From: Fictibacillus aquaticus
GTDB lineage: Bacteria > Bacillota > Bacilli > Bacillales > Fictibacillaceae
NCBI RefSeq assembly: GCF_002245695.1
Contig: NZ_NOII01000003.1
Span: 620,001 to 684,000 of the forward strand
Length of the DNA stretch: 64,000 bases
Reading direction: 5' to 3'
In this document: positions 40,560-49,309 of the stretch, piece after piece
Position numbering within the stretch: the first letter of the stretch is position 1
How the letters are laid out: each line of letters opens with the position of its first letter
Notes under the pieces: model-generated
The model's input: only the letters and a program-made list of their open reading frames with translations
The model's database searches: none
What the model was told of the DNA's origin: nothing
Position numbers and translations under genes: made by a program

Positions 40560-41690
40560 ATGCACGATTGGATACAGGAACAGAAGGCTTCAGGACATCA
40601 TAAAATGGCGCTCGTTTTGTTCCCGCTTGTTATTTTCTTAGGTTACATCCATCCGACGATTGCGGCGATTGGGCTTGGTGTGTTTTTTCTATTCACGTCA
40701 TTTCGGCTATTAAAAACGATGCTGTTTTACATGATAATACTTGGGGCAATTTCATTGATTTTCCCGCCGCTGGCACCCGTTATTCTAATCGTTATGATCA
40801 TTCTCTTTATCATGCGGATTGGTTATGTTATTAAAAACTGGCGTCCGTTTCTTGCAGGTTTAGCGGTGTATGGAGCCGCTGGATTTTTAATTATAAGGAT
40901 GTATGAACTTTATTATGGATACGGTCCTTCAAGCACACTTGAACCGTTTATTATGGCTTGTCTCGCTTTCTTTGCTTTAAAATTTATCTTGATTTGGCTA
41001 TATGATCATGGCTATTCGAGCTACGCAGCTCTTGGCATCATGGGCAGTGTTCCGCTTATCATCATTTCTTTTATTCTTCCATTTTTAAAAATGCATATAG
41101 GTGGAGATTTCTTCATGCCAGAGGCAACAGTTGCGGAAGGGCATGCAACAGCACATGGAGGCAACGCTACAGGGGATACATATGTGAAACATACGGGTGA
41201 CCCGGTCTTGCAGAAGGTGCAATCACATGTAAGGACAGCACCAGATGGTGTACTTACAAATAATCTCTCGTATAAAGGACCAAGTACGGTACCTGTCCCA
41301 ACTGATAAAATGGTGCATGTAGATGATTATGTAAGAACAGGAGCAGACGGCGACATTCAGCATGTCAAAGCTCATGTTAGAACGATGCCAGATGGAGATC
41401 TCACAAATAACCTTTCATATGACGGGCCAGATAAAAAAACTCCTGAGGTAAAGGATCTTGTACATGTAGATGGATATGTAAGGACAGCACCAGGTGGGAT
41501 ATTGGAAAACAACTTGTCTTATACGGAGAATGAAGTGCAAGCTGCATATAAGGAAGCTTCAGCTGGCCAGCTTGATGCACTGCCGGAGGAACATAAGGAA
41601 AAAGTGAAAAACGTGTCAAAGGAATTAGTGACCGGACAAGCATTTATTGACCGGACTGTACGTTCCCTAAAAAGAAATGGGGAAAGCTAA
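40560..41690 (+). CDS. Membrane protein with repeated C-terminal VRTxPDGxLTNNLSY motif
   Basis: 376 residues, ATG with AAAGGAGCGAG. About seven to eight helices make up residues 20-180. The outside or cytoplasmic C-terminal half repeats a 30-35 residue unit with HVRTAPDGVLTNNLSY, AHVRTMPDGDLTNNLSYDGP and YVRTAPGGILENNLSY, interleaved with VHVDDYVRTG and VHVDGYVRTA. The repeats look like recent tandem duplications. Function unknown. The TAA stop begins the arm of the following palindrome. Confidence 0.65.
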   Translation: MHDWIQEQKASGHHKMALVLFPLVIFLGYIHPTIAAIGLGVFFLFTSFRLLKTMLFYMIILGAISLIFPPLAPVILIVMIILFIMRIGYVIKNWRPFLAGLAVYGAAGFLIIRMYELYYGYGPSSTLEPFIMACLAFFALKFILIWLYDHGYSSYAALGIMGSVPLIIISFILPFLKMHIGGDFFMPEATVAEGHATAHGGNATGDTYVKHTGDPVLQKVQSHVRTAPDGVLTNNLSYKGPSTVPVPTDKMVHVDDYVRTGADGDIQHVKAHVRTMPDGDLTNNLSYDGPDKKTPEVKDLVHVDGYVRTAPGGILENNLSYTENEVQAAYKEASAGQLDALPEEHKEKVKNVSKELVTGQAFIDRTVRSLKRNGES

Positions 41691-41746
41691 AACCAGGTTT
41701 TTGGGGGTACGGTACCATTGGTACCGTACCCCCAAAACCTGGTTTA
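41688..41746. repeat. GGTACC-core palindrome (type TAC) with long locus-specific stem
   Basis: The left arm starts at the stop codon of the upstream gene (TAAAACCAGG...), and the right arm ends CCTGGTTTA, with two single-base bulges. Core GGGGGTACGGTACC-ATT-GGTACCGTACCCCC. Only about 210 unannotated bases follow before the next gene. Confidence 0.92.
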
Positions 41747-41962
41747 ATTATTTCGCCACCACATCATGCCCGCGAACCACAGGCCCCGTACGACAGACTT
41801 CTCAGCTTGTTAAGGATGTGCTTTTCACTCGCAGGTGTTTGGATGAGAACCGATTATGACGTTTGCACCGCTGTTAATCATCGCTTTTGCATAATAATTA
41901 AACGAATATTTCTGAGCCCTTTCAATATGTATGTCTGTAGGACTAACTTCTTAGGAGGGCTC

Positions 41963-42361
41963 ATGAATAATAAAAATTGGCTGCAAATGATTGCGGGAGT
42001 ATTTATGGTTTGGAGTTTTTTTTCAAATTGGATCTATGCAGGCGGGTTTACATATTTTCCGCCAAGTGAGATTATGACGCGCTATAGCGACTCATTGTTT
42101 TATAAACTGTTTCTGGTGCTTCCAATTTTAGGTCTCGCGAATATGTATTATGGATATTTAAAACAGTACAATCACAAGGTGAGCATGGCGAGTATCGCTG
42201 TCTCTGTTCTTCTTATGCTCAATATAATCAGTCTTGATGGAAAATACCATGATTACTCCGTTCATACGGGTTTTTACATGGCGATGCTTGCAGTCGCTGC
42301 TCTTGTTGCCTCGATTGTTGTTCAGAAAAAAGAATTGCAAGCCCAGCAAAAAGAACAATAA
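41963..42361 (+). CDS. Hypothetical four-TM membrane protein
   Basis: I take the ATG at 41963, which follows AGGAGGG; the frame is open from 41807 but without a ribosome site or membrane-like sequence. It is 132 residues with four helices and a conserved-looking YAGGFTYFPPSEIMTRYSDS loop after the first. No family recognised. A twelve-base-stem terminator follows. Confidence 0.6.
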   Translation: MNNKNWLQMIAGVFMVWSFFSNWIYAGGFTYFPPSEIMTRYSDSLFYKLFLVLPILGLANMYYGYLKQYNHKVSMASIAVSVLLMLNIISLDGKYHDYSVHTGFYMAMLAVAALVASIVVQKKELQAQQKEQ

Positions 42362-42367
42362 ACCGTT

Positions 42368-42400
42368 AACTGCTGAACACGTTATGTTCAGCAGTTTTTT
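42368..42400 (+). terminator. Intrinsic terminator
   Basis: AACTGCTGAACA pairs perfectly with TGTTCAGCAGTT, followed by TTTT. Confidence 0.92.
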
Positions 42401-42490
42401 GTGGCATGGCGTTCGTTTTAAAGAAATAAAGGAATGACAAATAGAACGTCTGAATAAGATGAATTTGTATTTAATATAAAAGGAGTTGGT

Positions 42491-43543
42491 ATGGTGAAGG
42501 TTAAAAAGCTATTGTTTACAGGGCTGGTTACAGGCTTGCTGCTCGTTCCAACTGCAGCGTTAGCGTCAGAAGATGTACAATATTCAACAGGTTCTTCAGT
42601 GGGCTCGGGATTACAGCAAGAACAGCCAGCGGCGGTAACTTCAAAGGCATTACAAGCGGCAAACCTTCAAGCCTCAGGAAACATAGTGCCTATTACAGCC
42701 CCAACACCTGAGTATACGGCTAACACAACAAAATTTGATCTATCATCATTATGGCTGTACTCTAAATATCCATCTATTGCAGATGATAAATTAACCGTTA
42801 CCTTCAGTAGTCAAATGCAAAAACTGAATGTGACAAACGGCTGGTGGGCTGACTGGGGACCGGATGTGGAATCAAGAAATCCTGATGTTCTTTTTTCCGA
42901 TTATACCGATCAAATGACATGGACGCTTTCAAAACCAGCCACTTCCTTTGGTTTTGAAATGGCGACGAATTCATACGGAACGCATACGTATACGGTCGAT
43001 TATTATTCGGGTGAAGAGCTCGTTGGTTCCTTGACACAAACGATCACATCAGGCTGGCCGGCTAATTTGAAGGTTTTTGGTGCAAAAGCATCAGAAGGCA
43101 CATTTGATCGAGTCACGATCCGTAATCACACAAATGGCGGTGGATTCGCCGTAGCGCAAATTCGCTACAGCTTAGATAATACAGCTCCAGAAACGTACGC
43201 AACGTTAAAGATGGTCAAGAATAATTTCCATGTAAACCTTGCTGCGACGGACGACATTACGGGTGTGGCGAATACTGAATATCGAGTGGACGGCGGCGAT
43301 TGGAAGGCATATACTGGGCAGTTTACTGTTGGTACAAAGCAGAAGCTGGAGTATAGAAGTGTTGATAATGCGGGCAATGTGGAAGATGCGCATTATGTTG
43401 GAACGGACAGTGAAGGATTCCGTGTGGAAAATGTTTATGTGAAGACTTCAGACGGCCGGCTGCTTGGACCTATCACACAGACATTGAATTCTCAGCAATT
43501 CCTTGATCTGTTCTTGCTTGGCAAATGGAGAGTGCTCGAATAA
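42491..43543 (+). CDS. Secreted protein with OmpL47-type beta domain
   Basis: 350 residues, ATG with AGGAG upstream. Sec signal peptide ends near ALAS. A middle beta-rich domain (DQMTWTLSKPATSFGFEM, then YTVDYYSGEELVGSLTQT) precedes a C-terminal domain with NTEYRVDGGDWKAYTGQF and LEYRSVDNAGNVED, the OmpL47/Ig-like pattern found in bacterial surface glycanases and adhesins. No catalytic domain is evident. A hairpin and a palindrome follow. Confidence 0.7.
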   Translation: MVKVKKLLFTGLVTGLLLVPTAALASEDVQYSTGSSVGSGLQQEQPAAVTSKALQAANLQASGNIVPITAPTPEYTANTTKFDLSSLWLYSKYPSIADDKLTVTFSSQMQKLNVTNGWWADWGPDVESRNPDVLFSDYTDQMTWTLSKPATSFGFEMATNSYGTHTYTVDYYSGEELVGSLTQTITSGWPANLKVFGAKASEGTFDRVTIRNHTNGGGFAVAQIRYSLDNTAPETYATLKMVKNNFHVNLAATDDITGVANTEYRVDGGDWKAYTGQFTVGTKQKLEYRSVDNAGNVEDAHYVGTDSEGFRVENVYVKTSDGRLLGPITQTLNSQQFLDLFLLGKWRVLE

Positions 43544-43559
43544 AGACTAATGAGAGATT

Positions 43560-43597
43560 AAAAGAAAGGCGGACCGTTTTCGGTGCGTCTTTCTTTT
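43560..43597 (+). terminator. Intrinsic terminator
   Basis: AAAGAAAGGCGGACCG pairs with CGGTGCGTCTTTCTTT with one G-U and one mismatch, then T-rich sequence. Confidence 0.8.
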
Positions 43598-43616
43598 GTA
43601 TTTTTGATGGGATTTA

Positions 43617-43646
43617 GGGGGTACGGTACCATCGGTACCGTACCCC
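43617..43646. repeat. GGTACC-core palindrome (type TAC)
   Basis: GGGGTACGGTACC-ATC-GGTACCGTACCCC, 20 bases after a separate conventional terminator. It is not needed for termination at this site. Confidence 0.92.
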
Positions 43647-43740
43647 AGATTATGAAAAGATAGTATAAGAGTAGGTTGTTAATGGAAGGAATTGCATGGA
43701 GAATAGGGATGATACTTTTTATTGAAGGGGTTTGGATGGT

Positions 43741-44355
43741 ATGGATTTGTTAACAAACATTGAATTATGGGCAGCGGTTACCGGGCTCGCGTGCGTGTTC
43801 TTGGCAGCGCGGGAGAACATCTGGAGCTATCCGATCGGTATTATTAACGTCATTCTGTTCATGGTTATGTTTTATCAGGTGCAGCTTTTTCCTGATGTAA
43901 CACTGCAGATTATTTTTCTTGTTCTCAGCATTTACGGATGGTATGTGTGGCTGACAGGACCTAAGAATGTGAAGGATGTACGTAAGACACGCGGCATGAC
44001 AGTGAAAGAAATAGTGGTAACGATTCTTGTTCTGGCGTTGGTAACGCCTGTCACAGGCTGGCTGTATCATGAATATTCAGCAGCTGTGTTCGGCAGCGAT
44101 GCGGCGCTTCCGTTTGTGGACTCTTTTATTCTAGTAGCCAGCATCCTGGCACAGTGGTTTTTATCTAAAAAGGTAATTCAGACATGGTTTCTGTGGATCG
44201 CGGTTGACCTAGTCGCGGTGCCGCTGTATTTTTCTCGCGGACTCACGATTACAGCAGTTCTGTATATCTTTTTCCTTGCTAATGCGGTTTATGGATATTT
44301 GGCTTGGCGTAAGGTAATGAAAGAAGAAAGTGCTGGCAGGACGGAAGCAGCTTAG
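43741..44355 (+). CDS. pnuC: Nicotinamide riboside transporter PnuC
   Basis: I take the ATG at 43741 with AAGGGG about ten bases upstream; the in-frame TTG at 43732 is too close to it. It is 204 residues and about seven helices. The family sequence NIWSYPIGIINVILFMVMFY is clear, as are YGWYVWL and the C-terminal NAVYGYLAWRK. PnuC facilitates uptake of nicotinamide riboside. The next gene, 15 bases on, is a NadR-type enzyme that phosphorylates it, so the two form an NAD salvage operon. Confidence 0.93.
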   Translation: MDLLTNIELWAAVTGLACVFLAARENIWSYPIGIINVILFMVMFYQVQLFPDVTLQIIFLVLSIYGWYVWLTGPKNVKDVRKTRGMTVKEIVVTILVLALVTPVTGWLYHEYSAAVFGSDAALPFVDSFILVASILAQWFLSKKVIQTWFLWIAVDLVAVPLYFSRGLTITAVLYIFFLANAVYGYLAWRKVMKEESAGRTEAA

Positions 44356-44370
44356 AATGGGGAGCAGGAT

Positions 44371-45381
44371 ATGATTCGAGGATTTGTACTTGGGAAATTT
44401 ATGCCGCTTCATAACGGGCATAAGCATATGCTGGATGTTGCAAGTGCGAATTGTGACATGCTGACGATTTTGGTGTGTTCGATCGCGTCTGAACCGATAC
44501 CGGGCGCTCTTCGGTATGCCTGGATGAAGCACGAATATCCGCATGCACGTGTGATCTGGTGTGATGAGGAGCTGCCGCAGGAGCCGCAGGATGAGAATGA
44601 TCATGAGTTCTGGCGTATATGGCGCGGTGTGGTAAAAAAATATCATCCTGAGCGTATTCACCGAGTGTTCGGTTCAGAGGATTATGTCGTGAGGCTTGCG
44701 GAAGAAGCGGGCGGTGCGGAGCCATGGATCGTGGATAAGGCGCGTGAGACGGTGCCAGTATCAGGAACGGCAGTGCGCAGCAAGCCGTTTGAAAATTGGA
44801 GCTATATTCCGGATGTTGTGAAGCCTTATTTTACGAAACGGGTGTTGATTACGGGTCCGGAATCGTGCGGGAAAACGACGATGGCGAGAGAGTTGGCGCG
44901 GGTTTTCGAGACGAACTGGACGCCTGAGTATGCACGTGAGTATATCGAGGACGAGATGGACAACGACATGGAGAACCTGAATGCTCATCATATGAACGTG
45001 TTTTGCGAACGGCATTATAATCAGGAAGATTACGCGTGGCGAAACGCGAATAAAGTGACGTTCAGTGACACGTCTGCGGTGGAGACTCACATTTATGCAG
45101 GGACGATGCTCAGTGAGGAAGAAGCAACGAAGGTGAACGCTCATGAGTATCTGGATGCTTCACGATATGATCTGGTACTGCTGCTAAAGCCGGATATTCC
45201 TTGGGAAGAAGAAGCTCAGCGGACATACCGTGACAGGCGTGATGAGATGTATGAGCTGTTTAAGAACACGCTGGATGAGTTTCGATATTCATATGTAGAG
45301 GTAGGCGGAGTGGGGGAAGAGCGAGTGGAGAGATGTGCTGCGCTTGTGAGGGAGCGTTGCAGGAAAATAAATAGCGGATAG
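44371..45381 (+). CDS. nadR: NadR-type NMN adenylyltransferase / ribosylnicotinamide kinase
   Basis: 336 residues. The N-terminal nucleotidyltransferase domain has FVLGKFMPLHNGHKHML (with the HxGH-like site) and the late ISGTxxR-like VSGTAVRSKPF motif. The C-terminal kinase domain begins VLITGPESCGKTTMARELAR (Walker A), followed by WTPEYAREYIE. The HTH repressor domain of enteric NadR is absent, so it is a bifunctional enzyme only. It acts with PnuC to turn imported nicotinamide riboside into NMN and NAD. The stop codon lies in the next palindrome's arm. Confidence 0.92.
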   Translation: MIRGFVLGKFMPLHNGHKHMLDVASANCDMLTILVCSIASEPIPGALRYAWMKHEYPHARVIWCDEELPQEPQDENDHEFWRIWRGVVKKYHPERIHRVFGSEDYVVRLAEEAGGAEPWIVDKARETVPVSGTAVRSKPFENWSYIPDVVKPYFTKRVLITGPESCGKTTMARELARVFETNWTPEYAREYIEDEMDNDMENLNAHHMNVFCERHYNQEDYAWRNANKVTFSDTSAVETHIYAGTMLSEEEATKVNAHEYLDASRYDLVLLLKPDIPWEEEAQRTYRDRRDEMYELFKNTLDEFRYSYVEVGGVGEERVERCAALVRERCRKINSG

Positions 45382-45425
45382 AGCTTTGGGGTCCGGTACC
45401 TTTGTACCGGACCCCAAAGCTCTAT
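45378..45425. repeat. GGTACC-core palindrome (type TCC) including a stop codon
   Basis: Outer stem ATAGAGCTTT/AAAGCTCTAT flanks GGGGTCCGGTACC and GTACCGGACCCC. The TAG of the NadR gene (45379-45381) is part of the left arm. TTTT follows, so termination is likely. Confidence 0.93.
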
Positions 45426-45520
45426 TTTGAAATCAAGAAACTATTAACCTATTTACATTTTAAATACAAAATGAGAGAATATTTAGAAATGTAACCGCTT
45501 AAATCGGTATTTTAATTCTA

Positions 45521-45626
45521 GTAAACGTTTATTCTTTTTATCGGATTACGTAAACGTTTACATTGAATGTGAGCATCATTGAACAGTTTTGATGACTAGC
45601 CTACTGCGTGTTGAGTAAACGTTTAC
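45521..45626 (+). promoter_or_regulatory. Three LacI-type operators GTAAACGTTTAY
   Basis: GTAAACGTTTAT at 45521-45532, GTAAACGTTTAC at 45550-45561 and 45615-45626; a weaker GTAACCGCTTAA at 45491. Centre-to-centre spacing is 29 and 65 bp. The palindrome with central CG is the LacI/GalR-family pattern. No LacI-family gene lies in the window, so the repressor is elsewhere. The sites precede the sugar ABC transporter. Confidence 0.8.
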
Positions 45627-45654
45627 CTAAAACAATAAGGGGAGGATTTTACAA

Positions 45655-46896
45655 ATGAACAAGAAAATGAAGGTGTTTTCTGGAGCAATTCTAGCTTCGC
45701 TTACGGCGGCTTCTTTGGCAGCCTGCAGCGGCGGGGACAGTGGAAAGACTGAGCTTGAGTTCTTTTCGACGAAGGGTGAGAACAACAAAACGTATCAGAA
45801 GCTGATCAGCGAGTTTGAAAAGAAAAACCCTAAGATTGATGTGAAGCTTGTTCAGCCGCCGGATGCTGGTACGGTAATGAAGACGCGTCTTACAAAAAAT
45901 GATATTCCCGATGTTATGGCGATTGGGGGAGATTCTTTGTATGGTGAGTTGGCGCGCGCCGGTGTACTAAAAGACGTGAAAGGCTCTGATCTCATCAAGG
46001 ACGTTCAGCCTTCTTACCTAGATATGACAGCTAAGCTTGTGGGAGTAGAGAAGAACGGTGTTTATGGCGTTCCTTATGCAGCTAACGCGAATGCGGTCAT
46101 TTATAACAAAGACAAGTTTAAAGAGCTTGGCGTCGAGGTGCCGAAAACATGGGATGAGTTTATTGCGATTGCAGAAGAAGCTAAGGCACATGGCGAAACA
46201 GGGTTTTATTTCACGTTAAAGGATGCCTGGACAGGCATGGTGTCGTGGAACTCTTTAGGAGCAGCGCTTCAGGGTGAGGATTTTGCGGAAAAACGTTCTA
46301 AAGGCAAGGCATCCTTCACTAAGAACTATGATGAAGCAGCAGATAAGTTCCAAACCCTTTTAAAATATGGTCATAAAGATAACTTCGGCAAAACATATAA
46401 CGATGGAAATACTGCGTTTGCGCAAGGTAAAAGCGTCATGTACCTGCAAGGGGTATGGGCGATTCCAGAAATCGTGAAAGCGAATCCTGATATCAACTTA
46501 GGAATCTTCCCGATGCCGGTCACGAACAATCCTGAGGAAAACAAACTGGTCTCTGGTGTGGATGTAATGTTAGCGATTGATGAAGAAAGCGACCATCAAA
46601 AGGAAGCGGAAAAGTTCATCCAATTCCTGCTTGAAAAAGAAAACGTGCAAACATATGTCGACGAGCAGTCTGCTTTCTCTGCGATAAAAGATGTGTACCA
46701 GGAGGATCCGAAGCTTGAAGGAATTAAAGAGAACTTTGAAAAAGGTACAATCACAAGCTTTCCAGATCACTATTATCCGCAAGGGATGAATGCGGCGAAC
46801 ATCCTTCAGGAATTCCTGATTGGAAAAAAGACGAATAAAGAAGAGTTCCTGAAAAAGATGGACAAAGAGTGGGATAAGGTTGAGGAGCGGAAGTAA
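45655..46896 (+). CDS. Sugar ABC transporter substrate-binding lipoprotein
   Basis: 413 residues, ATG with GGGGAGG. Signal peptide ends in lipobox LAAC. The type-1 binding-protein fold is visible: LEFFSTKGENNKTYQKLISE, FEKKNPKIDVKLVQPPDAG, MAIGGDSLYGELARAGVL and VIYNKDKFKELGVEVPKTWDE. It binds a carbohydrate outside the membrane and delivers it to the two permeases that follow. LacI-type operators lie upstream. Confidence 0.93.
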   Translation: MNKKMKVFSGAILASLTAASLAACSGGDSGKTELEFFSTKGENNKTYQKLISEFEKKNPKIDVKLVQPPDAGTVMKTRLTKNDIPDVMAIGGDSLYGELARAGVLKDVKGSDLIKDVQPSYLDMTAKLVGVEKNGVYGVPYAANANAVIYNKDKFKELGVEVPKTWDEFIAIAEEAKAHGETGFYFTLKDAWTGMVSWNSLGAALQGEDFAEKRSKGKASFTKNYDEAADKFQTLLKYGHKDNFGKTYNDGNTAFAQGKSVMYLQGVWAIPEIVKANPDINLGIFPMPVTNNPEENKLVSGVDVMLAIDEESDHQKEAEKFIQFLLEKENVQTYVDEQSAFSAIKDVYQEDPKLEGIKENFEKGTITSFPDHYYPQGMNAANILQEFLIGKKTNKEEFLKKMDKEWDKVEERK

Positions 46897-46946
46897 GTAA
46901 TGATTGGGCATCTCGTGATGCCCAATTTTCATGAAGGAGGGGTAAG

Positions 46947-47810
46947 ATGAAGAAACGGGGTTCAGCGTACATTTTAATGACGGTTCCTGCACTGCTGCTG
47001 TTCTTTGCTTTTCACACGTTTCCGACCTTGCAGGGGATATTCTATAGCTTCACCAACTGGAAAGGCTACGGTGATTTTGATTTTGTCGGGTTGAAAAATT
47101 ATATCAACGTTTTTAAGGATGACCGGGTGGTAGATTCCTATCTGTTCACCTTCAAGTTTGCGATTATTTCGACGCTGCTTGTGAATTTGTTCAGTATGCT
47201 GATCGCGCTTGGTTTGAACGCCAACATTCGGTTTAAAAACACGCTGCGTGCGGTGTATTTCCTGCCGAACATTCTGAGTGGTTTGATTGTCGCGTTCATT
47301 TTTAACTATATTTTCGCGAATTTTTTGCCTGAGATGGCGGAGAAGTTCGGTATCAACAGCCTTGCCACCAACATTCTCGGAAATCCAGATCTCGCTTGGG
47401 TCGGTATTGTTATCGTAGCCGTTTGGCAGGCGGTTGCTTTCAATACAATCCTTTATCTGGCTGGACTTCAGACCATTCCAAGCGAGCTGTATGAGGCGTC
47501 GAGCCTGGATGGAGCAGGGAAATGGAAGACGTTCTGGCATGTGACTTTCCCGCTGATCGCCCCATTCTTTACGATCAATATGGTGCTCGCGATGAAAGGC
47601 TTCCTCATGGTGTTCGACCAGATTGTGGCCATGACTGGCGGCGGACCGGGACAGTCGACTGAATCGATTTCGTTCCTCATTTATAAAGGCGGCTTTGAGG
47701 GCGGAGAGTTTGCCTATCAATCTGCCAATGCGGTGGTTTATTTCGTAATTATTGTAGCCATTTCTGTTGTTCAAATCCGTTTCTTGCAGCGACGGGAGGT
47801 TGATTTGTAA
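46947..47810 (+). CDS. Sugar ABC transporter permease 1 (MalF type)
   Basis: 287 residues with six helices, ATG with GGAGGGG. The ATPase-contact EAA loop is LYEASSLDGAGKWKTFWHV. The stop TAA shares its last A with the start of the second permease, so translation is coupled. The operon has no ATP-binding subunit and probably uses a shared MsmX-type ATPase. Confidence 0.93.
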   Translation: MKKRGSAYILMTVPALLLFFAFHTFPTLQGIFYSFTNWKGYGDFDFVGLKNYINVFKDDRVVDSYLFTFKFAIISTLLVNLFSMLIALGLNANIRFKNTLRAVYFLPNILSGLIVAFIFNYIFANFLPEMAEKFGINSLATNILGNPDLAWVGIVIVAVWQAVAFNTILYLAGLQTIPSELYEASSLDGAGKWKTFWHVTFPLIAPFFTINMVLAMKGFLMVFDQIVAMTGGGPGQSTESISFLIYKGGFEGGEFAYQSANAVVYFVIIVAISVVQIRFLQRREVDL

Positions 47811-48628
47811 TGAAAAAGAAAACGAACTGGCTGCTTACACTTCTTCTTATTGCAGGTTCCGTACTCGTGCTTTTTCCGTTGTATATGGCGGTCATGATCG
47901 CGGTAAAGGATCCGCAACAACTGGCGGAATCGCTGCTCGCTCTGCCTGATAAATGGCATTTTGAAAACTTTACAAACGCTATGGAAATGACGAATTTTTG
48001 GAATGCCTTCTCTAACAGTGCTGTCATTACAGTGTTTACCGTGATTTTCACACTGCTGACAAACTCACTCGTTGCGTATGCCATCGCTCGAAACATGCAC
48101 AAAAAGTTTTATAAATTCCTGTATTACTATTTTGTCAGCGCGATGTTTATCCCGTTTCCGATTATCATGCTTCCGATTGTGAAGGAGATGACCGCTCTTG
48201 GGCTGACGAACTTGTACGGGCTAATCTTTCTGTACATTGTTTACGGGCTTTCGTTTAACATCTTCGTCTATGTCGGCTACATCCGTTCTATCCCAAAGGA
48301 ACTAGAAGAGGCTGCGATCATGGACGGAGCAAGCACGTGGGGCGTGTTCTGGAAAGTGATCTTCCCGCTGCTTATGCCGATTAACGCGACAGTTGGTATT
48401 TTGACCGTGCTGTGGGCATGGAATGACTTTATGCTTCCGCTCATCATTCTATCTGACCAAGACATAGCCACCCTGCCGCTTGTACAGTATGTATTCCAAG
48501 GGCAGTTCTCGACAGACTATAACTTGGCGTTCGCCTCCTATCTCATGGCGCTGACACCGATTGTCATCGTGTATCTCTTCGCACAGAAGTGGGTGATTTC
48601 AGGCGTGACGAAAGGGGCAATAAAATAA
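47810..48628 (+). CDS. Sugar ABC transporter permease 2 (MalG type)
   Basis: 272 residues with six helices. EAA loop LEEAAIMDGASTWGVFWKVI. C-terminus QKWVISGVTKGAIK is typical of MalG-type permeases. ATG overlaps the upstream stop by one base; the ribosome site is inside the previous gene (GGGAGG). It pairs with permease 1 to form the transport channel. Stop codon abuts a palindrome. Confidence 0.93.
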   Translation: MKKKTNWLLTLLLIAGSVLVLFPLYMAVMIAVKDPQQLAESLLALPDKWHFENFTNAMEMTNFWNAFSNSAVITVFTVIFTLLTNSLVAYAIARNMHKKFYKFLYYYFVSAMFIPFPIIMLPIVKEMTALGLTNLYGLIFLYIVYGLSFNIFVYVGYIRSIPKELEEAAIMDGASTWGVFWKVIFPLLMPINATVGILTVLWAWNDFMLPLIILSDQDIATLPLVQYVFQGQFSTDYNLAFASYLMALTPIVIVYLFAQKWVISGVTKGAIK

Positions 48629-48677
48629 AAAATATGATGGGGTACGGTACCATTGGTACCGTACCCCACCATATTTT
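48629..48677. repeat. GGTACC-core palindrome (type TAC) between convergent genes
   Basis: Outer stem AAAATATGATG/CACCATATTTT (one mismatch) plus GGGGTACGGTACC-ATT-GGTACCGTACCCC. It starts the base after the permease stop and ends five bases before the convergent lipoprotein gene. Probable bidirectional terminator. Confidence 0.93.
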
Positions 48678-48681
48678 CATG

Positions 48682-49170
48682 CTATTTCTTTTCCAGCGTC
48701 ACATCATGCTCCTTAGCGAGTTTTTTTAATGCTTGTTGATAAGCTCTGATCTTCTCACGGCCTTCATTCAGCTTTTGGTTCGCTTCATCCATCTTTTCAA
48801 AGCTTTGCTCTTCAAGTGCGGTTACCGCCAGCATCATACCGCTGTGCTGAAGCTGGACGGCCTCGATATAATCTTCATGAAGTTTTTGCAGCTCCTCCGT
48901 TTCAAGCTCCACTTTTTCAAGTTCCGTTATAAACTCGCTGTATTTTGGGATTACTTCTTCCGTCAAGGTAACGTACATGGTTTGATCGTCTGTGTAGTTA
49001 GCTCCAGTAACGCTTTCATAAAGAGCGAGTACTTCTGCTTCCTGGTCACCAAGCGGAGGCATCGTATCGTTCACATACGCCAGTATATCTTCCGCCACAG
49101 GATCCTCGCTGCAGCCAGCAGCAAAAATCATCATAACCGCAGTAATCATGGCAAAAATAACCCTCTTCAT
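48682..49170 (-). CDS. Small helical lipoprotein
   Basis: I take the ATG at 49170 because GGGAGGAG lies directly upstream and it begins a proper signal peptide (MKRVIFAMITAVMMIFAAGC); the longer frame from 49242 adds a basic extension with no ribosome site. It is 162 residues. After the lipobox the protein is a helical, Glu/Leu-rich coiled-coil-like domain (EFITELEKVELETEELQKLH). Likely tethered outside the membrane; function unknown. Confidence 0.7.
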   Translation of the reverse strand: MKRVIFAMITAVMMIFAAGCSEDPVAEDILAYVNDTMPPLGDQEAEVLALYESVTGANYTDDQTMYVTLTEEVIPKYSEFITELEKVELETEELQKLHEDYIEAVQLQHSGMMLAVTALEEQSFEKMDEANQKLNEGREKIRAYQQALKKLAKEHDVTLEKK

Positions 49171-49309
49171 ACATCTCCTCCCTTTCTTTTTATGTATATT
49201 CCGGCGGTGCCTGTCACCTGCCACAGTGTTTAAAAAGTTCACATCAAGGAAAACCTCATTAAAGCATGTTAGGATAACAGAGAAATAAGTTATTAAAGGA
49301 GGAGATCAA

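Noticed and set aside
41283-41292. TACGGTACC in the repeat-tail membrane protein
   Set aside because: Nine bases only, no GGGG flank and no partner arm; treated as coincidence.
41747-41962. Minus-strand 17-codon frame (ending TGPVVRGHDVVAK) as a gene remnant
   Set aside because: It looks protein-like but is too short and interrupted by a stop just upstream, so no gene can be supported.
46974-47774. Long minus-strand open frame (266 codons) opposite the first sugar permease
   Set aside because: It is the mirror of a well-supported permease gene, has Arg/His-rich, low-complexity composition, and no ribosome site or family resemblance.
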